A stretch of DNA of 25,913 nucleotides from Clostridiales bacterium (lineage in GTDB: Bacteria; Bacillota_E; Sulfobacillia; Sulfobacillales; JAIMBI01). The position numbers were made by a program, and so were the translations under genes. Each line of letters opens with the position of its first letter. The stretch's first letter is position 1. The stretch spans positions 1 through 25,913 of the forward strand of contig DAHVOH010000047.1 of the NCBI GenBank assembly GCA_027318915.1, in the 5' to 3' direction. Positions 1-7,704 of the stretch are shown here, in pieces. The notes under the pieces were generated by a model. The model did no database searches. It was not told the origin of the DNA and saw nothing but the letters and a program-made list of their open reading frames with translations.

Positions 1-146
1 CGTCCGCGACGGGTGAGTCGGCAAGAAGGGAACGGTTGGCCGGTGCACCGAACAAAGGCGCCGCATCCGGGCCCGTCGACGGTGGTGCTGCCTTCCGCCA
101 GCGTATGCGCTCATCAACGAGCCCCGAGCCCGGCCGCCGTGATGGC
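1..146. other. window edge, no supported gene
   Basis: This short stretch lies downstream of the tricorn-type protease stop. Short open frames exist on both strands, but none has a ribosome binding site or a composition that suggests a protein. No T-tailed hairpin that could end the long minus-strand operon is visible. The terminator may lie outside the window. Confidence 0.4.
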
Positions 147-3100
147 CTATCGCCGCGGCGGCAGCGGCGGCACGACCCGCGACAACACGGGGCGCGCAGG
201 CGGTGTCGACGCCGGCTTCTCCGCCAAGAGGCGCAGGATCTCGTCGATGGCCCGCTCCAATTGGGCGTCCACCCCCGCCGCGTAATCCTCCGGCCGGTTG
301 TCGACGGGGATGGTGGGATCGACGCCGTAGTTCTCCACGCCGAGGCCCACATCTTCGAACGTGATGGCAAACTCCGGCTGGGTGGTCTCGCTGCCGTCCA
401 CCAGGGTTAGGTGCGTGTTGATGCCGATAACCCCTCCCCAGGTCCGATGGCCCACGAGGGGCCCAAGGCCCATCATCTTGAACACGTGGCTGAAAATGTC
501 TCCGTCCGAACCGGCGTATTCGTTGGTGATGGCCACAATGGGACCCGAAGGCCCTTCGTAGGGATAGCCCACCGGCTCGCCCCAGCGGGGATAGGCGTAG
601 CCGCGCCGACGGCGGGCCAACTTCTCCAACAGCAGGGGAGACAGCTCTCCGCCCCCGTTGAAGCGCACGTCGATGACGAGACCTGGCCGGACGACCTCCG
701 CCAAGAAACCGCGGTGAAATTCCGCGAAACCCTGATGCATCATGTCCGGGACATGCACGTAGCCGACCGCTCCCCCCGTGCGGTCGTGCACTCGCGCGCG
801 GTTCTGATTCACCCAGGCGCGGTAGCGCGCGCGGTTTTCTCCCGCCAACGTCTTCACGGTCACGGTGCGACGCTCGCCGTCCGCGCCCTCCACGGTGAGC
901 GCGACTTCCCGGCCCTTTTTGTTCCAGAGCAGTTCGTCCGGGGTGACGCCACGGCCCGCCGTCTGGCCGTCGATCGCCCGCAACACGTCGCCGGCCTGCA
1001 CGTTCACGCCGGGCGTATGCAACGGCGAGTCCTCGCCGTCGAGCGCCGCGTCCCCGACCACCACGTGGACAATGCGCCAACCGTCGCGCGCTTCGTCCCA
1101 GGTGAAGTCGGCGGCCAAGCTCCCGTGCGGCCAGGGGGGTTCCGGACGGTAGTCGCCGCCCCACTCGTAGGCGTGCGACGTGCCCAACTCGCCCTGCAGC
1201 TCCCACAGCAGGTCGGACAGCTCGCCCCGCGTGCCGATGCGGGGCAGCAAAACGGCATAGCGTTGATACATGGCCGACCAGTCAATTCCGGCCATGCCGG
1301 CGTCCCAATAATGGTCGCGCATAAGCCGCCACGCTTCGCGAAACATCTGCGCCCATTCGCGCGCCGGATCGAGGCGCACCACGATGCGGCTCAGGTCGAC
1401 CACACCGGATTCCCGCCCCGGCTTGTCTCCTTTGGACTCGTCGACTTTCTCGCCCGCCTTGGTCCGGCGGATCCGAGCGCCTTGACGAATCCACAGGGTC
1501 TTGCGGTCGGCCGCCAGCCGAAAGTCGCTGACGCCCTCCAACAGGACCTCCCGCTTTTGTTCAGACAGATCCCAGGACTCCAGCGTGCCATCCGCCGGAT
1601 GTTGAGCCAACTGCTCCGCGCTTATCTCCCGGACGGGAAACAGGGTCCAGAGCACCTTCTCCTCCAGGGCGGCCAGTTGCTGGTATCGTCCGACACGCAC
1701 GGGAAAGGGGATGACCCGGTCCTCGATGCCATCAAAGTCGATGGTGACGCGGAGGGCGGATTCGTCGCCGCTCTCGGGCGCGGGGGCCGGGTCGGTGGCC
1801 AGAAAGGGGGAGCGCACGTCTCGGGTGAGGGTGACCAGGAACGGACGGACGCCTTTGGGAAAGCCGACGTCGAATGTCAGCTGGTCTTCCACCGGCAGAA
1901 AATCCCGTTCTCCCAGAAAGTACAGGTAGCGTCCCTTCGGGTCCCAGGCCGGCGCGAAATCTTCCCGCACCGGCCGGGTCACTTGATGCACCGTCCCCGT
2001 CTCCGCCTCCACCACGCGGATGGCGGTGGTGGCCGGGGAGTCCGGGAAGGAATAGGCCAAATAGCGGCTGTCCGGCGACCAGGCGAGGTCGCTGAGCGTC
2101 TCCACCCAAGTATGGACGCTGATGCGAAAGCCGTGGCGGCTCTGGTCCACCAGCGCGGCACGCCGACTGACGACGTCAATCAGATACAGCTCCAAACGGT
2201 GGTTGGTGAGCGCCACGCGCGTCCCGTCCGGCGACGGAGCCACTTCCACGGCCCGGCCCAAGTCCTGGTCCACCAGCACGTCCACGTCTCCGCCCGGCAG
2301 CAGCAGCGACAACCGCTCCTCGCCGGAACGATCGTCGATGGCCACCATTTGGCCCGCAGGACCAAGATGCCGCGCCAGGCGCTGGCGAACGCCGGATCCG
2401 GGCGACAGACTTTCCACCGGTCCAGCAAAGGCTCCCAGACTCGACACTTGACCCCGGCTGACCACGGAGAGCCGCGCATCGGCGGGATGCGGGTCGTACT
2501 CGGTGAGGAAACGGGCGGCATCCGCCAGACGTGGTTGCCGCTGGGGGCGCTGGACTTGGAACGTGACCGGAATGAGGCGCGTTTCGTCGCGCTCGGGATC
2601 GTAGAGGTAGAGGTCGCCACCGGCGTGAAAGACGATGCGGTGCCCGTCCGTCGCCGCGTTGCGGGCGTAGTAGGTGTCCTGGTCCGTGTGGCGTCGCAGA
2701 TTTTCGCCGAGACGGTCAAGCGAATACAGGTTTCCCACGCCTTCGTGGTCGGAGAGAAAGAACAGGCGCTCACCCACCCACATGGGTGCGGTCAGGTTGC
2801 CCCGAGGCTGCACGAGGCGGCGAAAGTGTCCGCTGCCGTCCGGGTCGAGCCAGATCTCGCCCGCGGTGCCCCCGCGATATCGCTTCCAGGTGGCCGGATC
2901 GGCGGTGTTGCGTCCGATCGCCCGCGCTCCCTGAGCGCTGGTGGCGAGGACGCTGGCGGGTCCCAAATTGAGCGGCATCAGGTCTCCGGTATCGGGCGAG
3001 ACGGCAAACAGCTCCACGGCCCATGGAAAAGCCGCCTTGGCGCCGGAGCTGATGAGCGGCCGCCCGTCGGCCAGAAATCCGGCCGGCTGGCGAACGCCGC

Positions 3101-3356
3101 CGATGAAGGTGAGCCGCTGCAGGGGGCCGCCGTCGGCCGCCATCCGGTAAAGGTCCTGATCGCCGCCGTCGCGGCTCAGGAACACCAGGGTGCGGCCGTC
3201 CGGGCTGAACCAGGGGCGCGACATGAGCCCCTGGCCAGCCGTCAGGCGCCGCGCCTGGCCGCCGTCGCCCGCGACCATCCACAAATCGTCATCGGCGACA
3301 AACACGACCCGATTCCCATTCAGCGCCGGGTACCGGTAATATCCCCCATCGCCCAC
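147..3356 (-). CDS. Tricorn-type protease (peptidase family S41B)
   Basis: Large cytosolic serine protease related to archaeal tricorn, which trims oligopeptides released by ATP-dependent proteases. The N-terminal part (about residues 1-560) is made of repeated beta-propeller blades with WSPDSRYLAY-type motifs. A PDZ-like segment follows at about 755-845, then the C-terminal catalytic domain. With the start used here (1069 aa, close to the usual length), the triad elements are visible: Ser727-His728 in GTSHAYE, the nucleophile Ser950 in YAGSDGD and Glu1008 in GVENYGVDP. No signal peptide is seen. The chosen start is the GTG at 3356, placed 5 bases after GGAGGG. An in-frame GTG at 3377 would add 7 residues but has no ribosome binding site. 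The gene lies 78 bases downstream of pgl and is probably the last gene of the pentose phosphate transcript, although an inverted repeat in the gap could separate the two. The family call is secure; the physiological substrate is unknown. Confidence 0.93.
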   Translation of the reverse strand: MGDGGYYRYPALNGNRVVFVADDDLWMVAGDGGQARRLTAGQGLMSRPWFSPDGRTLVFLSRDGGDQDLYRMAADGGPLQRLTFIGGVRQPAGFLADGRPLISSGAKAAFPWAVELFAVSPDTGDLMPLNLGPASVLATSAQGARAIGRNTADPATWKRYRGGTAGEIWLDPDGSGHFRRLVQPRGNLTAPMWVGERLFFLSDHEGVGNLYSLDRLGENLRRHTDQDTYYARNAATDGHRIVFHAGGDLYLYDPERDETRLIPVTFQVQRPQRQPRLADAARFLTEYDPHPADARLSVVSRGQVSSLGAFAGPVESLSPGSGVRQRLARHLGPAGQMVAIDDRSGEERLSLLLPGGDVDVLVDQDLGRAVEVAPSPDGTRVALTNHRLELYLIDVVSRRAALVDQSRHGFRISVHTWVETLSDLAWSPDSRYLAYSFPDSPATTAIRVVEAETGTVHQVTRPVREDFAPAWDPKGRYLYFLGERDFLPVEDQLTFDVGFPKGVRPFLVTLTRDVRSPFLATDPAPAPESGDESALRVTIDFDGIEDRVIPFPVRVGRYQQLAALEEKVLWTLFPVREISAEQLAQHPADGTLESWDLSEQKREVLLEGVSDFRLAADRKTLWIRQGARIRRTKAGEKVDESKGDKPGRESGVVDLSRIVVRLDPAREWAQMFREAWRLMRDHYWDAGMAGIDWSAMYQRYAVLLPRIGTRGELSDLLWELQGELGTSHAYEWGGDYRPEPPWPHGSLAADFTWDEARDGWRIVHVVVGDAALDGEDSPLHTPGVNVQAGDVLRAIDGQTAGRGVTPDELLWNKKGREVALTVEGADGERRTVTVKTLAGENRARYRAWVNQNRARVHDRTGGAVGYVHVPDMMHQGFAEFHRGFLAEVVRPGLVIDVRFNGGGELSPLLLEKLARRRRGYAYPRWGEPVGYPYEGPSGPIVAITNEYAGSDGDIFSHVFKMMGLGPLVGHRTWGGVIGINTHLTLVDGSETTQPEFAITFEDVGLGVENYGVDPTIPVDNRPEDYAAGVDAQLERAIDEILRLLAEKPASTPPARPVLSRVVPPLPPRR

Positions 3357-3396
3357 GCTATCCCTCCGTCCTATCACGCAGCATGGTCTGTCTCCC

Positions 3397-3435
3397 AGGG
3401 TCGACGCGAAAGGGCGGTGCAGCCCCCTCGACCCT
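3397..3435. repeat. 8-bp inverted repeat between pgl and the protease gene
   Basis: AGGGTCGA (3397-3404) and TCGACCCT (3428-3435) are perfect inverted repeats. The 23-base loop contains a smaller GGGC/GCCC stem. The outer arm touches the pgl stop codon. No T-run follows on either strand, so it does not look like a standard intrinsic terminator. It may be an mRNA processing or stability boundary, or an operator for the protease gene. Confidence 0.4.
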
Positions 3436-4154
3436 TACGTCGACGCCCCCGCGGCGGCGGCATCCATCAGCAGGATGGCCGGCTCGGACGGGACAATCAG
3501 AGACGCCGGCAGGTCCGGCGTGGGACCGGGCAGGTCCAAGAGCCGCCGGACAATGGCGCGTTTGCCGGCGCCTTCAACCAGAAACACCACCCGGCGGGCG
3601 GCGTTGAGGACCGGCAACGTCAGGGTGAGGCGTTCCGACACCGTCGCCTCCACGCGGACCGCGGTGGTCCAAGCCCGCTCGGCCAGCGCCGGACTGTGGG
3701 GAAACAGCGACGCCGTGTGGCCCTCGGGACCCATGCCCAAAAACACCAGGTCGAAGCGCGGAGGCCTTTCGCCCGGCATTGTGCGTTCCAGTTCTTCGGC
3801 ATAGCGGCGTGCCGCCGCTTGAGGTGCACCGGTCACCGGCCAGGGATGGACGCCGGCGGGATGGACCCCGGGATGGTCGAGCCAGAGTCGGCGGGCCACG
3901 CCGTAGTTCGAGTCGGACGACTCGTAGGGCACCATGCGCTCGTCGCCCCACCAGAGGTCGAGCCGGTGGACAGCGATGGCGCCGGGCGAGGAGCCGAGAC
4001 GGCGGAACAGGCTTTGGGGCGTGGTGCCGCCCGACAACGCCACCCGGGCGGGACGTCCGGTACGCGCGGATTGGGCGATGGCCTCGTCCAGGTAGGCCAT
4101 CGCCGCCGCCACCAGGTCGTCTACGACGCGCGGGAGAAGGGCCGGGTTAGCCAT
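3435..4154 (-). CDS. pgl: 6-phosphogluconolactonase
   Basis: Hydrolyses 6-phospho-D-glucono-1,5-lactone to 6-phosphogluconate, the second step of the oxidative pentose phosphate pathway, in the cytosol. The 239-aa length is normal for the DevB/Pgl (SugarP_isomerase fold) family. Phosphate-binding SGGTTP lies at 41-46, DERMVP at 71-76, and the hallmark GMGPEGHTASLFP at about 140-152 with the probable catalytic His146. VSERLTLT follows near the C-terminus. The ATG at 4154 overlaps the end of the opcA-like gene by 8 bases (ATGGCTAA), so the two are translationally coupled. It directly follows zwf and opcA in the transcript, so the enzyme making its substrate is encoded two genes upstream. Confidence 0.95.
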   Translation of the reverse strand: MANPALLPRVVDDLVAAAMAYLDEAIAQSARTGRPARVALSGGTTPQSLFRRLGSSPGAIAVHRLDLWWGDERMVPYESSDSNYGVARRLWLDHPGVHPAGVHPWPVTGAPQAAARRYAEELERTMPGERPPRFDLVFLGMGPEGHTASLFPHSPALAERAWTTAVRVEATVSERLTLTLPVLNAARRVVFLVEGAGKRAIVRRLLDLPGPTPDLPASLIVPSEPAILLMDAAAAGAST

Positions 4155-5163
4155 CGCCGTCCGACTCCGGCGGAGCGGCCAACAACACGTCCAACGCCTG
4201 CCGAAACAGCGGATCGTACCCGCGCGACAGCGTTTCCGACAGGATTTGGGCCCATGTCGAACGGGGACAGGCGGTGTGCACGGTGGCCAGGACCGCGGAG
4301 TCCCGCGTCACGGTGGCGTGCAGCTGCCGGCCGGTATGGACCACCGTGCACGCGGAACGGTCGTCGTCGCCCAGCGCCAGCAGAATTTTGTGCAAGCCGC
4401 GCATCCGGCCGTCGGCCGCGTAGCGAAACCGGGGTCCGCCCCCATGGGGGAAGAGCCGCGAGTCAAGCCAGCCGTAAATCCACCCGGCCTCCGCCTGCGC
4501 CTGGGGGGATCCGGATCCTTCCACCCGCGACAACCCGGGCAGCATCTCCTGGCAGGCTTCCGGGTCGAAGCTGGCGGCCAGCACTTGCCGCCAGCAGCCA
4601 AGACGCGTCCAGTCCAGGTCGGCCACGGCGAGGTCGGCGCGGGCATCGGCGATCGGGCGCCAGATCTCCCAGGGCGTGGTGGCTCCGGCCGTGTCCATCA
4701 CCACCTCGTCCAACGTCTCCAGCAGCTGGGCGAATTCGCCGTCTCGCACCAGGGAGGGGTCCAGCACCAGGGCGTGCACTGGGACGTCCGACAGCAAGAG
4801 CGGCATCACAGCCTCGGCCCAATGCAGGCTCGCGTCGGCGCCGAGCGGGAGCACCACGCTCTCCGACCCGGGCACACCGGCGGCGGCCTCCAGCAACTCC
4901 GCCTCTACCCGTTCCGCCGGGTCCGCCTGAATCACCACGGTGACAAAGCGCCCAGGGTGTCGGCTGGCAACCGTCGCCAGGGCTCCGGGCGGGAGAGGCG
5001 CCTTGGTCAGAATGAGCAGCGTCTGCGTGCGGGCATGCAGCTGCCCGCCGGACGACGCGTCCGCCGCGTCCCACAGTTGGCGCCAGGCGGACTCGATTGC
5101 GTCCGGGGATGCATGCCCGGGGTCCAGTGTTCGGCTCCACGATGCCGTTTCATCCTCACCCAT
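4147..5163 (-). CDS. opcA: OpcA-like glucose-6-phosphate dehydrogenase assembly protein
   Basis: 338-aa protein of the OpcA/G6PDH assembly family, which in cyanobacteria and actinobacteria binds G6PDH and promotes its oligomerisation and activity. It lacks an obvious enzyme motif. The best family signs are the DLDWTRLGCWRQVLA region at about 180-195, the preceding ATTPWEIWRPI segment, and its position directly between zwf and pgl, the classical zwf-opcA-pgl order. A GGAGGGG ribosome binding site precedes the ATG, and only 12 bases separate it from the zwf stop. There is no signal peptide or membrane segment. The sequence is divergent, so the name rests on context plus partial motif similarity. 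A fully inactive paralogue cannot be excluded. Confidence 0.8.
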   Translation of the reverse strand: MGEDETASWSRTLDPGHASPDAIESAWRQLWDAADASSGGQLHARTQTLLILTKAPLPPGALATVASRHPGRFVTVVIQADPAERVEAELLEAAAGVPGSESVVLPLGADASLHWAEAVMPLLLSDVPVHALVLDPSLVRDGEFAQLLETLDEVVMDTAGATTPWEIWRPIADARADLAVADLDWTRLGCWRQVLAASFDPEACQEMLPGLSRVEGSGSPQAQAEAGWIYGWLDSRLFPHGGGPRFRYAADGRMRGLHKILLALGDDDRSACTVVHTGRQLHATVTRDSAVLATVHTACPRSTWAQILSETLSRGYDPLFRQALDVLLAAPPESDGDG

Positions 5164-5175
5164 GGTCTACCCCTC

Positions 5176-6708
5176 CTATAGCCGCCGCCACCGGCGCCCG
5201 TCTCGTTCCAAAAGGTCCAGCGCTTCCTGGGGGCCGGCGGATCCCGATTCATAGACCGGGATGGGCGATCGTTCGCGGGCCCAGCCCTCCAGCAGGGTGG
5301 TCACGACCGCCCAAGCGGCCTCCACCTCGTCGTGGCGGGTGAACAGGGTGGAGTCGCCGTGCAGGCAGTCCAGCAGGAGACGCTCATAGGCTTCGGGCGG
5401 CTCGTCGGCAAATGCCGACCCGTACAGAAAGTCCATGTGCACGTCGCGCACGCGGACGGTGGGCCCCGGCACCTTGGCCCCGAATTTGAGGGAGATGCCC
5501 TCGTCCGGCTGAATGCGCAGGGTCAGTACGTTCGGCTCTATTTCGGGCATGTCCAGCGCGTGAAAGAAGCGATGGGGGACGCGCTGAAACTGGATGGCGA
5601 TTTCACTGACCCGCTTGGTCATGCGCTTGCCGGTGCGGAGGTAAAACGGCACGCCGCTCCAGCGCCAGTTGTCCACCAAGAGCTTCAGCGCCACAAAAGT
5701 CTCGGTGGTGGAGTCGGCGGCCACATCCTTCTCGTCCAGATACCCCGGCACGGGTTCTCCATCGACGATGCCCGCTTCATACTGGCCGCGCACGCTGTTT
5801 TGCACCACCTCGCGCGTGGTGAAGGGATGGATGGCCCTCAGCGCCTTCACTTTCTCGTCCCGCACCGCATCGGCCGCGTAGGTGACCGGCGGCTCCATCG
5901 CCACCAGGGACAACAGTTGCATGAGATGGTTCTGGACCATGTCCCGTGCGGCGCCGGCCTGATCGTAATAGCCGCCGCGGGTGCCGACGCCGATGGATTC
6001 GGCTACCGTGATCTGCACGTGGTCTATGTACTGCCGGTTCCAGAGCGGCTCGAAAATGCCGTTGGCGAAGCGAAACACCAAGATGTTCTGCACGGTCTCC
6101 TTGCCCAGATAATGGTCGAGACGGTAAATCTGCGCCTCGTCAAAGACCGCGTGCAGGTCGGCGTTGAGGGCCACGGCACTCGCGGCGTCGCGCCCAAACG
6201 GCTTTTCCACCACCACCCGCACGAAGCGGTCGGGGTGCTCCGGCTGGTTGAGGCCGGCTTCTTTGAGGTGATGGGCGATGACGGGATAGGCTGCCGGCGG
6301 AGTGGCCAGATAAAAGAGCCGGTTCTGGGGACCGCCTCGCTCTTGATCCCGGCGTTCCAGCAGGCGGCGCAATGCCTGGTAAGCCGCCGGATTGTCGAAG
6401 TCGCCCGCCACGAAGGAGAGTGCCGGCTCCAGCCGCGCCCACACGTCGTTTTGGACCGGGCGCCGGGAAAACTCCGCCAGCGCGGCTCGGGTCCGGTCCC
6501 GAAAGGCCGCGTCGGTGATGCGGCCCCGGGAGAAGCCGATGACGGACAGCTCGGGCGGCAGCAGCCCGTCGACCATGAGGTTGTACAGGGCGGGCATCAG
6601 CTTGCGCCGGGTGAGGTCACCGCCGGCGCCGAAAATCACCAGACTGAACGGCGGGATTTCGGTCACCTGGCCGAGACCCTGACGGAGCGGATTGGACGCC
6701 GGTTGCAT
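5176..6708 (-). CDS. zwf: Glucose-6-phosphate 1-dehydrogenase
   Basis: Oxidises glucose-6-phosphate to 6-phosphogluconolactone with reduction of NAD(P)+. The 510-aa length is normal. The N-terminal Rossmann motif GAGGDLTRRK is at 27-36, EKPFGRD lies mid-protein, and the active-site RLDHYLGKE is at 196-204 (His199). The large C-terminal beta+alpha domain carries the conserved PFYLRTGKR segment. The chosen start is the ATG at 6708, 9 bases after AAGGAGG. A TTG at 6741 in the same frame would add 11 residues but has no ribosome binding site and is unlikely. It is followed 12 bases later by opcA and preceded by a 96-base gap after gnd that holds GC-rich inverted repeats. Confidence 0.97.
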   Translation of the reverse strand: MQPASNPLRQGLGQVTEIPPFSLVIFGAGGDLTRRKLMPALYNLMVDGLLPPELSVIGFSRGRITDAAFRDRTRAALAEFSRRPVQNDVWARLEPALSFVAGDFDNPAAYQALRRLLERRDQERGGPQNRLFYLATPPAAYPVIAHHLKEAGLNQPEHPDRFVRVVVEKPFGRDAASAVALNADLHAVFDEAQIYRLDHYLGKETVQNILVFRFANGIFEPLWNRQYIDHVQITVAESIGVGTRGGYYDQAGAARDMVQNHLMQLLSLVAMEPPVTYAADAVRDEKVKALRAIHPFTTREVVQNSVRGQYEAGIVDGEPVPGYLDEKDVAADSTTETFVALKLLVDNWRWSGVPFYLRTGKRMTKRVSEIAIQFQRVPHRFFHALDMPEIEPNVLTLRIQPDEGISLKFGAKVPGPTVRVRDVHMDFLYGSAFADEPPEAYERLLLDCLHGDSTLFTRHDEVEAAWAVVTTLLEGWARERSPIPVYESGSAGPQEALDLLERDGRRWRRL

Positions 6709-6731
6709 GCGGTGCGCCTCCTTCAGCGAGT

Positions 6732-6799
6732 GCGGTCGCAAGGTTCTCCGGACCGCGCCGCCAGACGGCCCCCGGCCGCACCCGGCGAACGCGGCCGGG
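6732..6799. repeat. GC-rich inverted repeats in the gnd-zwf gap
   Basis: Two hairpins are visible. CCCGGCCGC (6771-6779) pairs perfectly with GCGGCCGGG (6791-6799) across an 11-base loop and begins a few bases after the gnd stop. GCGGTC (6732-6737) pairs with GACCGC (6751-6756). Neither is followed by a T-run, so they are more likely mRNA-stability or segmental-decay elements, or partial terminators, than strong terminators. This is inferred from sequence only. Confidence 0.4.
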
Positions 6800-6804
6800 C
6801 CCCG

Positions 6805-7704
6805 TTACTCGGAACGGATGGGATGGCCGCCAAATTCATTGCGGAGCGCCGCGATGACTTTGGACCCGTAGGACTCCTCCTGGCGGGAGCGGATGCGCGA
6901 CAGCAGCGACAGCGCAATCACCGGGGTGAACACGTTCTCGGCGAGCGCCTCTTCCAGGGTCCAGCGCCCCTCGCCGGAGTCGTCCACATAGCCGCGGATG
7001 CCCTGGAGCGCGGGGTTCTTCTGATAGGCGGCCGCCAACAGCTCCATCAGCCACGAGCGCACCACCGAGCCATGGTTCCACAATTCGGCGATGGCCGGCA
7101 GATCGAGGGAGAACGACGACGCCTGCATCACTTCGAAGCCTTCGCCGATGGCCGCCAGCATCCCGTACTCGACGCCGTTGTGGACCATCTTCACAAAGTG
7201 GCCCGATCCCACCGGCCCGGTGTGCAGCAGTCCCTCCGGGGGCGCCAGCGTTTTCAAGAGCGGCTCGACTTGGGCGTAGGCCGCCGCCTCGCCCCCCACC
7301 ATGAGACAGTACCCCTCCTGCAAACCCCACACGCCACCGGAGGTGCCCGCGTCCACCAGTTGAATGCCGTGCGCCTGCAGCTTGAGCGCCCGGCGCATGG
7401 TGTCATGGAAATTGGAATTGCCGCCGTCCACCACCACATCGCCCGGACTCATCAATCCCGCCAGCGCGTCCAGGGTTTCCTCCGTGGGCGAGCCGGCCGG
7501 CACCATGACCCACACGGTGCGCGGGGCGGTCAGCTGCTCCACCAGCGCGCCCAGGGAGGAGACCCCCAACGCGCCCGTCTTTTGCCCCACCTCGGCCACC
7601 ACCTGGGCGTTGCGGTCGAACACCACCAGTTCGTGGCCACCTTCGGTCAGCCGCTCCACCATGTTGGCGCCCATGCGCCCGAGTCCCACCAATCCTGCCT
7701 TCAT
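6805..7704 (-). CDS. gnd: 6-phosphogluconate dehydrogenase, decarboxylating, short form
   Basis: Converts 6-phosphogluconate to ribulose-5-phosphate and CO2 with NAD(P)+ reduction. At 299 aa it is the short GndA/YqeC-type form, not the roughly 470-aa form. The nucleotide-binding GLGRMGANM is at 7-15, DGGNS at 93-97, the substrate loop DAGTSGGVWG at about 118-127, and the catalytic Lys172 and Asn176 lie in FVKMVHNGVEYG. Strand beta-2 ends in VVFDRN, so Asp30 occupies the place that usually contacts the ribose 2'-hydroxyl; this points to NAD+ preference (inference). The ATG at 7704 overlaps the pgi stop (ATGA), and AAGGAGG lies inside the pgi coding end. A longer in-frame extension upstream is only read through pgi in another frame and is rejected. 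Confidence 0.94.
   Translation of the reverse strand: MKAGLVGLGRMGANMVERLTEGGHELVVFDRNAQVVAEVGQKTGALGVSSLGALVEQLTAPRTVWVMVPAGSPTEETLDALAGLMSPGDVVVDGGNSNFHDTMRRALKLQAHGIQLVDAGTSGGVWGLQEGYCLMVGGEAAAYAQVEPLLKTLAPPEGLLHTGPVGSGHFVKMVHNGVEYGMLAAIGEGFEVMQASSFSLDLPAIAELWNHGSVVRSWLMELLAAAYQKNPALQGIRGYVDDSGEGRWTLEEALAENVFTPVIALSLLSRIRSRQEESYGSKVIAALRNEFGGHPIRSE

Noticed and set aside
411..4943. Very long plus-strand open frame (1510 codons) opposite the protease, pgl and opcA genes
   Set aside because: It mirrors three well-supported minus-strand genes, crosses their boundaries and translates to an arginine-, proline- and histidine-rich sequence with no domains. Long antisense frames are expected in GC-rich coding DNA.
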